DNA of 64,000 nt. Source: Glandiceps talaboti. Its lineage: Eukaryota; Hemichordata; Enteropneusta; Spengelidae. Location: the NCBI RefSeq assembly GCF_964340395.1, contig NC_135560.1, forward strand, positions 1,731,501-1,795,500, written 5' to 3'. Below the pieces are notes generated by a model. The model saw only the letters and a program-made list of their open reading frames with translations. It was not told the origin of the DNA and did no database searches. Made by a program: the position numbers and the translations under genes. Below, one piece after another: positions 12,236 to 22,119 of this stretch (positions within the stretch are counted from its first letter, which is position 1; every line of letters begins with the position of its first letter).

Positions 12236-13387
12236 CTGTGTAAGTGTCTAAGTTTAAGACTGTGTAAGTGTCTAAGCTTAAGACTGTGTAAGTGTCTAAG
12301 CTTAAGACTGTGTAAGTGTCTAAGCTTAAGACTGTGTAAGTGTCTAAGTTTAAGACTGTGTAAGTGTCTAAGTTTAAGACTGTGTAAGTGTCTAAGCTTA
12401 AGACTGTGTAAGTGTCTAAGCTTAAGACTGTGTAAGTGTCTAAGTTTAAGACTGTGTAAGTGTCTAAGCTTAAGACTGTGTAAGTGTCTAAGCTTAAGAC
12501 TGTGTAAGTGTCTAAGCTTAAGACTGTGTAAGTGTCTAAGTTTAAGACTGTGTAAGTGTCTAAGCTTAAGACTGTGTAAGTGTCTAAGCTTAAGACTGTG
12601 TAAGTGTCTAAGCTTAAGACTGTGTAAGTGTCTAAGCTTAAGACTGTGTAAGTGTCTAAGCTTAAGACTGTGTAAGTGTCTAAGCTTAAGACTGTGTAAG
12701 TGTCTAAGTTTAAGACTGTGTGTCTAAGCTTAAGACTGTGTAAGTGTCTAAGCTTAAGACTGTGTAAGTGTCTAAGCTTAAGACTGTGTAAGTGTCTAAG
12801 CTTAAGACTGTGTAAGTGTCTAAGCTTAAGACTGTGTAAGTGTCTAAGCTTAAGACTGTGTAAGTGTCTAAGCTTAAGACTGTGTAATTGTCTAAGCTTA
12901 AGACTGTGTAAGTGTCTAAGTTTAAGACTGTGTAAGTGTCTAAGCTTAAGACTGTGTAAGTGTCTAAGCTTAAGACTGTGTAAGTGTCTAAGCTTAAGAC
13001 TGTGTAATTGTCTAAGCTTAAGACTGTGTAAGTGTCTAAGTTTAAGACTGTGTAAGTGTCTAAGCTTAAGACTGTGTAAGTGTCTAAGTTTAAGACTGTG
13101 TAAGTGTCTAAGTTTAAGACTGTGTAAGTGTCTAAGCTTAAGACTGTGTAAGTGTCTAAGTTTAAGACTGTGTAAGTGTCTAAGTTTAAGACTGTGTAAG
13201 TGTCTAAGTTTAAGACTGTGTAAGTGTCTAAGCTTAAGACTGTGTAAGTGTCTAAGCTTAAGACTGTGTAAGTGTCTAAGTTTAAGACTGTGTAAGTGTC
13301 TAAGCTTAAGACTGTGTAAGTGTCTAAGCTTAAGACTGTGTAAGTGTCTAAGCTTAAGACTGTGTAAGTGTCTAAGTTTAAGACTGT
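12236..13387. repeat. 24-bp minisatellite, about 48 copies, NOL6 intron 1
   Basis: The unit is TAAGTGTCTAAGCTTAAGAC plus TGTG. The AAGCTT form contains the 12-bp palindrome CTTAAGCTTAAG; other units read AAGTTTAAG. One unit near 12720 lacks four bases. Because 24 is a multiple of three and this frame has no stop, the array gives a 229-codon plus-strand ORF of an eight-residue repeat, which I read as an artefact. Degenerate relatives continue to about 13530. Confidence 0.95.
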
Positions 13388-13576
13388 AACAAAATCTAAG
13401 AGACTGTGTAAGTATCTAAGAGACTGTCAGAATCTTGCTCTTAGACACTGTATCAGAATCTTGCTCTTAGACACTGTATCAGAATCTGTCAGAGTCTACA
13501 GGACAGTGTCAGCATCTTAGATACTGCGTCAGAGTCAGAGAGATGTTTGCACTAGTCAAGTAAATATTTCACTTAC

Positions 13577-13846
13577 ATTATACTTTTCGGAACTGGGCAA
13601 ATTTTCCAAAAAGCTACACACTGACTGTAATAATTGTTCAACACTCTTCTTTTGGGGGATGACTTCTGATAGGAGTTCAGATATTTGCATGCTGAATAAA
13701 CTAGATTGGTATAAAACTTCAGTCTCTTGCAAAGTAGCAAGTTCCTCTGCTGTTGGTGGCTTATATAAGTCCCCTTTAAGCAATTTGGTTTTCTTTCGTG
13801 GCGGAAACATGGATGGTCTTTCTTCATTATCATTTTCCTTTTCCAT
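13577..13846 (-). CDS. NOL6: NOL6 coding exon 1 (N-terminus)
   Basis: The exon spans 13864-13577 on the minus strand. It lies between the acceptor ATTCCTTCTTTGCAG and the donor AAT|GTAAGT. The first ATG inside it is at 13846 and opens 90 codons: MEKENDNEERPSMFPPRKKT, then KLLKGDLYKPPTAEELATLQ, ETEVLYQSSLFSMQ and ISELLSEV. Human NOL6 has a parallel LYKEPTNEELNRLRETEILF..SSLL.LQ..ELLKEV segment, which makes the call firm. The start is less sure. If the acceptor is not used, the same frame opens at ATG 13921 and adds 25 residues; if it is used, a non-coding exon lies further right. The lysine-rich start fits a nucleolar protein. Confidence 0.88.
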
Positions 13847-14161
13847 TTTGTGAAGGCAATCAGCCTGCAAAGAAGGAATATAATTATGAACAGGTGAAAC
13901 ATGTCTTTGTGGAAGATCCACTCAACTGAATGAAATATTCTCCAGCATACACGCTGATTCCTTCCTTCACAGGTTTGATGACGCAGTAGTGTTCAAATAT
14001 AGGAACATATGCACACTATAGTTACTTGCTCCAAAACGTGCAGGTGATAAACTCGTACACATTGCATCACTTCATACCATACAAACATAGATTTTGCCTG
14101 ATCATTTCACTTATCCACTCAGGCTTTTACTTTTTTACCTTCCTTCAGGAAGGTTTTATAT

Positions 14162-14164
<3 letters not shown>

Positions 14165-14197
<33 letters not shown>

Positions 14198-14198
14198 G

Positions 14199-14268
<70 letters not shown>
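14165..14268. repeat. Poly-G, (TC)n and (TG)n compound microsatellite
   Basis: A G run of about 33 bases is followed by TC dinucleotides and then about 28 TG dinucleotides. Length calls in such tracts are error-prone, and the ORFs crossing them are meaningless. Confidence 0.95.
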
Positions 14269-14269
<1 letters not shown>

Positions 14270-14550
14270 ACACGCATGCGCGCGACTATCTGTATCACCA
14301 TTTTCTAAATCACAACTGGCTCAATTCAAATGATATTTGGTACACATATTCCGTAGGATAATGGCAAGAACAGATTAGGTTTTGGTTAAACATCCCACGA
14401 ATATTAATGAGCAATTAACATAATTAATGGTTTTCGGTATTTAGGCTATATCTCAAGAATGCACACTTCAAATTCAATATAATTTGGTACATACATTTGT
14501 GATACCAAAGTACAGCTGTCCTGAAGCTTAGGTTTCAGTTTAATAACCAA

Positions 14551-15795
14551 TTGATGAATTACTTAGATAAATTTGACATATTATATGAACATCAGTATGG
14601 CTTCAGACATAAATATAGCTGTAAAGTTTCGCTTGTAAATTTGATACAAAGCCTGTTAAATGAACTTGATAAAGGGCATTTGACAATTGGTATCTTTGTT
14701 GACTTTTCAAAAGCATTCGACACAGTTAATCATGCAATCTTAATTTCAAAACTTGATCATTATGGAATCCGTGGTCTACCTTTACAGTGGTTTAAAAGTT
14801 ACTTGCAGTGCAGAAGTCAGTATGTTAGCATAAACAACATAGACTCCTATAAATTAAATGTTTCTTGTGGTGTACCACAAGGATCAGTTTTGGGCCCTAT
14901 TTTATTTTTACTGTATATAAACGACATCTCATCCTCATCACCATTTTTTAATTTCAGGCTTTACGCTGACGACTCAAATTTATTCCATTCTTTCAAACCC
15001 ATACATAATAACGTATCACTTAGTCAAGCTGAACACGAATTTGTAAATGTGAATAAATGGTGTAACGCTAACAAACTGACCATTAACGCTAATAAAACCG
15101 AATATATGGTGATTAAGAGTAAACAAAGTAAACATTCAGTCACTGGTTCAATTACTCTAGATGATACGCTTTTAAAGGAGGTTGATTGTACATCTTTCAT
15201 TGGAATTCGTCTTGACAACAATTTGTCTTGGCGGCAGCATATTTTACACACAAAGGAGAAATTATGTAAATTAACTGGTATTTTCTATAAGCTAAGATAC
15301 ATGGTTCCACGTTTTACTCTTGTCATGCTCTATAACACTTTCATACTGCCACATATTAGTTATTGACTAGAAACTTGGCGAAGTGCGTATAAAACGCATT
15401 TAAAGGACATTTTACTTGTACAAAAAAAGATCGTTCGGAATATAAATGGTAGTAAGTATAATGCACATACGATTGCCCTGTTCAAAAAAATTGATATACT
15501 TGACATATATAAACAATATGAGTTCCAAGTAGGTATTTTTGTGCATGATGCACTAAACAATAATCTTCCACCTATCTTCCATAACTACTTTTCTTTTATT
15601 GCACATGATCGTAATACTCGGTGTAAATTAAGAGGAGATGTTCATGTTCCAAAATATACTAGCCGACTTGGCCAGTCTTCAATTCAATTTGTCGGTCCCA
15701 TGCTATGGAACAAAATACCCAACGATATCAGAAATATCCCCAACAGGGCTAGGTTTAAATCAAAATATAAGCACTGGATTCTAAGTACATATTAA
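14551..15795 (+). pseudogene. Non-LTR retrotransposon reverse transcriptase, 5'-truncated, one nonsense codon
   Basis: A single frame encodes the RT domain of a CR1/jockey-like LINE. Visible are YGFRHKYSC (fingers), FVDFSKAFDTVNHAIL (motif A with the catalytic Asp), SCGVPQGSVLGPILFLLYIND (motif B) and LYADDSNLF (motif C, YADD). The thumb and C-terminal domain follow, ending in MLWNKIPNDIRN...FKSKYKHW and a stop at 15795. The only break is TGA at 15364-15366, where relatives usually have Cys in a YC.E.WG motif. The frame is intact on both sides, so the copy decayed recently. Endonuclease and ORF1 are absent. About 300 bp of 3' UTR and a (CAATT)n tail follow. Confidence 0.9.
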
Positions 15796-16100
15796 GGTTA
15801 TTAGTTATTTGTGTTTTCATTATGCTCCAATTTACATGTACATTTCGTATTTCTGTTTTCTTATTAATGCAAACAATTGTTGATAGTTGTTTTCTGACTA
15901 TGTAATCAGTGTTAATTTGAGCAACTACAGTCACAACCTTTTTTATGATATGCAATTCGATGCTTTTGAAATTGAGTGGCTAGACTCGATTAGTTTTCCG
16001 AAAACTATTTTCTAGTCTCTCACCCACAACTTAAAATCATTTTCCTTTTGGATGTTATCATTTATTTCTTTTCTGTATGTTTATTTCTTGTGGGGAATAA

Positions 16101-16145
16101 ATTTCAATTCAATTCAATTCAATTTCAATTCAATTCAATTCAATA
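16101..16145 (+). repeat. (CAATT)n 3' tail of the LINE
   Basis: AATAAATTT followed by iterated CAATT units closes the LINE 3' UTR. The related LINE end near 60500 has the equivalent tail, which supports one family with a pentanucleotide tail rather than poly-A. Confidence 0.8.
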
Positions 16146-17007
16146 AGTTATTTTCAGTAACTAGATCTGCCACAAAAAGAAAAGCATTGTTTCTGGTCAG
16201 GACATGTTGTCTAAAGTGAGTTATTTTTGTTTTTTCCCTTGGATCTGCAGACTGCATTAGCTAGCTGGACAAACACGAAAAAAAAACAAAGCGGGGGTAT
16301 TTAAGTAAAGCGCACTGACCAGAAACAATTCCTTCTTTTTTCTTGGCCTTTAAAACTCCTTCTACAGTTAGACCTATGCTACAACGTTCTATAAAAGCTT
16401 CAAATTACATGTGTGGTTGGCCGTAAGATCGTATCTGTGAGCAATCATTGGAGAATTCACCGACATAAATTTATATGATCTCTTCACTATTTCATTGTTT
16501 TCACTTCATTCAATACTCTCGCATGTTTCTCTTTGCTGAAAACATCCATGAGTAGATCATCGGTCAAACCACGTCAGCTTCAACTTCCGAGTGAGATCAC
16601 CAGAGTTCTACAAAGAATTCTTGCTAGAATATCAGTGTTCATTAAACATGTACATTTATGTCAGTCAGTGAAAGCATACCAGATACTTGGATGATATGGT
16701 GACTTGGTGAGCTGAAATAAATCTCTGACAGGTTTCATTGTATAGATATTTATTACATTGTAACTGGTAAATACTGATTATAAATATTAAACAAGAATAT
16801 GGTAATATATAGCTACATGTAACTTTTCATTGCACAGATACTAGTACATGGTGTTCTGTTACATGAAATGAATATATACATTAAGTACACTAGAATTTTC
16901 CCTAATTATGGCATGCAACTATACTTTAACAATTTTTCTCAGTATCAGTATACTGAATTACAAATGTAAAATTTCAATTGTGATCAGGAGAGGGTATTGT
17001 TATCACC
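16146..17007. other. Unique AT-rich intergenic sequence
   Basis: I find no ORF, array or transposon end that I can support here. Confidence 0.5.
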
Positions 17008-17285
17008 TTGACATCTTAAAATAGTACCAGATAACACTTTAGTTTTAGTCCTTGAATTTCAAAAATTTCTAGGGGCTCAAGGGGAACCCCTTCCTGTACC
17101 TACCGTCACACTGCTCCCTTTTTATTTTGATTCAAATTTTATGTAGTACATGTATTATTAATACCTTGACATCTTAAAATAGAACCAAAAAACATTCTTT
17201 TAGGCCTTGAATTTCAAAAATCTCCAGGGACGAGAGGGGGAAACCCCTCCTGTACCCACCCCCACTTGCCTCCCATAAACTTTCA
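17008..17285. repeat. Two-copy tandem duplication of about 150 bp
   Basis: The block beginning CCTTGACATCTTAAAATAG occurs at about 17008 and 17163 and includes TTGAATTTCAAAAAT and a G-rich/C-rich hairpin. The copies are diverged. Confidence 0.65.
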
Positions 17286-17299
17286 TTCATGATGAAAAT

Positions 17300-17814
17300 G
17301 GATATGCACATGTACAAATGTATGTCATAGAAGACTGTGCTAATACCAACTTTGAATGAGATCTGTTCAAGCATGTTTCCAGTGGGATTCGAACCCGTGA
17401 TCTCCCGACTGCTAATCCTGTGTGCTAACCACTATGCTACAGGGAGCCGATATCGCAAACAAAATGGCTGCTAGGCGGCCATATTGGAGCCATATCGGAT
17501 TATATCACGACAAAAATGGATATGCACATGTATGTCATACAACACTGTGCTAATACCAACTTTGAATGAGATCTGTTCAAGCATGTCTGAGTTATGGCTT
17601 TGGTCAGGGAAAATTTGCAAACAAAATGGCTGCTAGGAGGCCATATTGGATCGTATCATAAAACAAATTGATGTGCATATGTATGCCATAGTATGTTGCC
17701 CTGTACCAAGTTTGAAAAAAATCTGTCCAGGCATCTCCAAGAAACGGCTCCGGACGGACGGACAGACGGAACCCAATCCATAAGACCCGTCCTGGACTTT
17801 GTCTGACGGGGACT
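17300..17814 (-). mobile_element. Hairpin-VNTR element (AGTCCCC family), minus-strand copy
   Basis: This is the reverse orientation of the element at 41630, 47967 and 56737. It ends at 17814 with the complement of AGTCCCCG...GTCCGG...GGGGACT, next to a GTCC-rich run and the CAATCCATAAG segment. Leftward are about two copies of the 150-bp internal unit (CCATATTGGA, GAATGAGATCTGTTCAAGCA). The left end is truncated and contains a tRNA-like patch. Confidence 0.8.
17377..17450 (-). pseudogene. tRNA-like sequence (SINE head or tRNA pseudogene)
   Basis: The minus strand carries a good polymerase III B box (GGTTCGAATCC, 17385-17395) and A box (TAGCATAGTGGTTAGC, 17439-17424) at tRNA spacing, in a span of about 74 nt. 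The outer bases do not pair as an acceptor stem and the anticodon stem is weak, so it is not a functional tRNA. It sits inside a unit of the VNTR element, replacing about 30 bp that other copies have there. Confidence 0.7.
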
Positions 17815-17886
17815 AATATTAGTAATAAGCTACACGATTATGTTATGAGGAAATTCAATTTCAAAATAAAAAGTTTTGTTTGTTTG

Positions 17887-19870
17887 TTTGTAATAATAAT
17901 AATAATAAAAATAATTCTTTATTGTATCTTTATCCAAATCTGGACATCAGATCTATTCACAATAAAGAAGGAAAATAACCTTACAATAACAATACAGAGA
18001 AAAACAAAGAAAATACACCTTAGCAGGGTGTCAAAAACGGCTTATGTTTAAAATATTTATGTATTTGTTTTTATGAGGCAGCTGACAGTGTACCGCTCTC
18101 TAAGTTTGAAGCATGTGTATGTGTATTTAGCCACTTCTTTAATTATATTCTCATTTTTACTGTTCATTATATTAAGGAATTTTTCTGTGTCTGACAAATC
18201 TGGGGGCCATATTTTAAAGTGTGCTAATATTGATTTCCTTTCATCCATGAACATTTTACAGTTTAAGATAAAGTGTTGCTCATCTTCAATTTCATTGGTT
18301 TGGCACATGGGGCATGTTCTGCTGGCTATGTCTTGTTTATTGTGTCTACCTGTTTCTATTTTTAGTTTGTGTGAATTTATCCTTAGTTTTGTCAGGGCAG
18401 ATCTATGGAGAGGATTTTTTATAATGCTTAAATATTTCTCACAAGTAGTATCTTTTTTTATTTGTCTACATGTATACGTACGGAGTTTATTTTTATGGTT
18501 TTGTCCTTTGTTATCATTGTATAATATGTCTACGGATTGTCTGTCATACAGTTCTTTTAGTTTCTCTTTGACTATATTACTTAACTTAGAATCACCTTCT
18601 GTAGCTATTTCTGTCCATTCCTCCTCCATATTTATTAATTTTCAGATTTGCTTGATACCTGTTACCCAGTTTTGTGTCCCCACCCGCTCCATTTCTATAC
18701 CCAGTTTGAATGCTTCATTTACAAGAGAATCTGTTGGTTTCTGTTTAATTTTTATCCAATACTTTACTGCTTGTATTAAGCTAAATAAAATTAAAGGGCT
18801 ACGTCCTAGTTCTAGTAAACATGCTAAATTGTGTGATTTGGGGCTAACCTGGAGTAGAAATTTACAGAAACGTGTATGCATTTTTTCACTGGGGTTTGTA
18901 ATATTTGTTAAATTTGTTGTGGAGTTGATAACATCACCAGCCCAGACCTCACTGCAGTACAGTAAGAGTGGTCTGATGTTGGCATCAAACATTTGCAGAT
19001 ATAATTTAACTGGTATCTGGCCTTCTGAGAACAAATATTGTTTTAATTTAAAACATGCTTTCAATGCCCTGTTGGGTAGATCTTGCTGGGCCTTTGTTGA
19101 GTTTTCCTGTAGTGTTTAGTTTTATGCCTAGATATGTGTATGATGAGACTCTTTGAAGTTCAAGATTGTTCAGGTAGAATTTTTGTTTCTGCATGGTTTT
19201 TCCTGATTTATTAAAAACAATTGTTTTTGATTTCGCTATGTTAATATCCAGTTGCCATTTTTTGCAGTACGTTGCTACAGCATTTAAAGCATTTTGTAGA
19301 CCTGAACTGGATTTTGATAACAATAGTAGGTCATCAGCATATAGCAGACAGGGTATATCATTATTCAAGAGTCTTGGGGGATCAATTTTAGATTCTTCCA
19401 GTTGCTTCTTAATGTCATTTATGTATATGTTGAACAGTAGAGGGCTTAGTCCATCTCCTTGCCTAATGCCTCTTTTGAAAATCCATTATTTGTTTTGATA
19501 CAACTTAAAGAATTGGAATAAATTGAATTTACCACATTCAGAAATTTACCAGAAATGCCACTTTTTCGGAGTTTGCATATCAGGCCTTGATGTCATATGT
19601 TTACTGTGGTTTAAATATTTTGTGAGTAGCTGTTTTAAAACAAATATATGGTCTGCTGTGCTGAATTTTGGAATAAAACCAATCTGTTCCTTAATGATAA
19701 TTTTCTTCTCCTTTAGGTGTCCTAATAGTCTATGTTAAAGTATTGATGTAAATAGTTGATTTAGGCTGTTAAGTAATGTTATACCCCTGTAATTATTAGC
19801 ATCTGATCTCCTTTCTTAAAAATTGGTATTATTATGACTGTGTTCCAGTTTTGGGGGATGTATGCATATA
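17887..19870 (-). pseudogene. Second LINE family: RT with C-terminal CCHC knuckle, 5'-truncated and broken
   Basis: On the minus strand the copy runs from about 19870 to an (ATT)n tail at 17890-17911. The first part, in shifted frames, encodes NWNTVIIIPIFKKGD and TLLNSL. The frame 19368-19048 has LLYADDLLLLSKSS (motif C) and LDINIAKSKTIVF. After a +1 frameshift near 19060, frame 19064-18642 carries the thumb (YSEVWAGDV). A TGA at 18642 interrupts it, and the same frame resumes to 18057. There a CPMC...H....C zinc knuckle (TCPMCQTNEIEDEQHFILNC) typical of some LINE C-termini is visible. Sequence and tail differ from the LINE at 14551, so it is a different family. Confidence 0.85.
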
Positions 19871-19890
19871 TGTATGTATGTATGTATGTA

Positions 19891-20628
19891 CATTTATACG
19901 TCACCTGTCACCAATCTCGCATTCTGATTGGTCGAGAGCCCTGCAGATACACTGGCGTATTTTTCACCAACAGCCGTATTTTTGCTTGTTGTATCACGTG
20001 ATCACTGCACGTCCCCTTGTAAACAAATCTAGCAGACAACTAGAGATCGAGCTATAACCAGCATTTCCAATGCCAAATTTGTTGTCAATCGAACAAAATA
20101 TCACCGTTGTATACATTGTAATAAGTCTTTGAACTGTACTTGTCATGTCACAGGGAAATAGTCAAAAATTTCACACACAACCGTGAAAGTCCAGTGACGC
20201 GAATGCACGGTCGTCATGCAATCGTAAACATGAATTCCTAAATTTATGAAGGATATTGAAAATTACCACCACAGAGGGTGTAATTTTTGCTTAACTAGAA
20301 CAACAAAGCTTATCACGAACATTTATGTACATTTAATGGAATACAGTATGCAAAACAAAGACGCACTCATTTTTCAGCTGATGGTTATAAGTTTGAATAT
20401 ATCGCTGAGTGATATGCAAATAGTAAACATTACATCATACTACTGAGCAAACGCACACTCTGATTGGATGATGAAGTTAAGGCTGACATGTAAACAACCG
20501 CATTGCAGTTATCAGAGAGGTGCATGATACTACGCTCGACAGTATAACGCGGAAGTGATTTTATTTTAACATGAAACAGCATTTTTAGACATTCAAAAAT
20601 GAATTCATAGTCGCAGATGACGTATAAG
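19891..20628. mobile_element. Terminal-inverted-repeat element, TTATACGTCA ends
   Basis: TTATACGTCA (19892-19901) and TGACGTATAA (20618-20627) are inverted ends. The element sits next to TATG repeats on its left, and a hairpin plus TATG repeats on its right, so it may have inserted in or beside a microsatellite. No transposase is recognisable. Confidence 0.5.
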
Positions 20629-20772
20629 TATGTTATTTGCCAAATACTGTTCCATATCTTGCTGCTCGAGGTAATTTTTCTGGTATAACGGCTCGCCTCC
20701 GGCTCTCCGTTATACCAGAAAAATTACCTCTTGCAGCAAGATATGGAACAGTATTTGGCAAATAACATATAC
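20626..20772. repeat. Near-perfect palindrome, about 66-bp arms, 15-base loop
   Basis: The left arm (20626-20691, ending GGTATAACGG) pairs with the right arm (20707-20772, starting CCGTTATACC) almost base for base. The loop is CTCGCCTCCGGCTCT. Its RNA would form a long hairpin. Confidence 0.85.
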
Positions 20773-20900
20773 GTATGTATGTATGTATGTATGTATGTAT
20801 GTATGTATGTGTGTGTGTATGTATGTATGTATGTGTATGTATGTATGTATGTATGTATGTATGTATGTATGTATGTATGTATGTATGTATGTATGAATGT
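20773..20900. repeat. (TATG)n microsatellite
   Basis: About 30 TATG/TGTG units. Smaller TATG runs lie at 19862-19888. ORFs on both strands here are repeat artefacts. Confidence 0.95.
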
Positions 20901-20999
20901 ATCTATATGTATGCATGTGTGTGTATGTGTATGTGTGTGTCTCAACAGGTCATAAATAATGACTGCTCACTTATGTTATGTTTTCCTCTTACACAGGTC

Positions 21000-22119
21000 A
21001 CTGTGGTGTGTACAGGAAATTCAATTAATAAGTGAGCTGAAATGATGGTAGAATAATCAACGCGATGAAACCTATACAAGTACCTCAGATACGGTGCCAC
21101 TCCCTTCCCTTTTCATGTCTTCGTCAGTTTTCGTTGGTGATTTATGTAACATTAGAGGTACGCAACTCCTGAGATTCAACAACACGTGCTTCACCCTAAC
21201 CAGCGTACTCCGCCATGTTGCTTGTTATACCTAACCTGGCTGAAGAGTGAAGTAAAGGATATAGTCGTATTCATATTCATATTCTTATTTTCAGGATTGG
21301 ATTCATGGATTCTTGTCTGAAAACATGAACATAATGTCCGAATACGAATGCGAATATACAAATGAAATAAGAATGCTACATCGATCACAAAATGTACGCG
21401 AGCTTCAGAGTAGATGCCCGGGGAGAGTATATGCCTGGACTGAGGAGTCACTATATGTCCTCATCAGGAGTCATCACGATTACATGGTTTATAGTATGCT
21501 TTTCATTATCATGTATAAAGTAGTTGCAAGACAGTCAAGCAGGCCATACTGAGTCACGATCAAAAAAATGCCTGTCATGTGAATTTTATATTTGGGCGGG
21601 GGGGGGGGGGGGGGGGGGGGGTGGTCATCATGTTTTAGAATTAAGTGATAAGGGTCAGCTATACAGACGGTGTACGAGTCTATATTACTGACTTGACTCT
21701 AAACACCGTCATGCAAAGAACAATGGACGCGGCGGATTACGAAACCGAAAGCAAAATGAATGTGCACCAACTGCAAGAGAATTGCATACCCAATGATCAA
21801 ATATTAGCAATCGATCGAATATCTACGCCATTTCCATTCCTCTGACGGTAGTATTCCCTGCTCAGGTCACAAAAAGCATCGAAATCGGACCTTTTCAAGT
21901 TCGAACTGCAACATTCAAATAACCCTCGTTAACACCGCCATATTTGATATCATTGATATTGTTGAGTGAGATGAATAATTACCCAGAGACACTTGCACCA
22001 ACGTACGTTAGAGCTGTGTTAGAGTTCTAGGGTAGAACTTGAAAAGTTCCGATTTCAAGAGTTTTGGTACCCCGCAATGGAATTTTTGCAGTCAAGAAGA
22101 GGTAAACAGACTAAGGGGT
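21000..22119. other. Intergenic sequence with a small inverted pair and a poly-G run
   Basis: A poly-G tract lies near 21597-21621. GAAATCGGACCTTTTCAAGT (about 21880) is inverted near 22035-22065, possibly the ends of a small element of about 190 bp. The 79-residue ORF at 21313-21552 resembles nothing I know. Confidence 0.45.

Noticed and set aside
12700-13389. 229-codon plus-strand ORF of an eight-residue repeat
   Set aside because: It is the 24-bp minisatellite read in its one open frame, inside a NOL6 intron on the other strand.
13573-13902. 109-codon minus-strand ORF overlapping NOL6 exon 1
   Set aside because: It is a different frame of the same exon without homology; the NOL6 frame is conserved.
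14026-14361. ORFs with glycine and cysteine-valine runs
   Set aside because: They are poly-G and TG microsatellite artefacts.
18073-19119. 348-codon plus-strand ORF
   Set aside because: It is antisense to a clear LINE reverse transcriptase and has no conserved motif of its own.
20710-21035. Short ORFs of YVCM or HTYI repeats
   Set aside because: They are translations of the TATG microsatellite.
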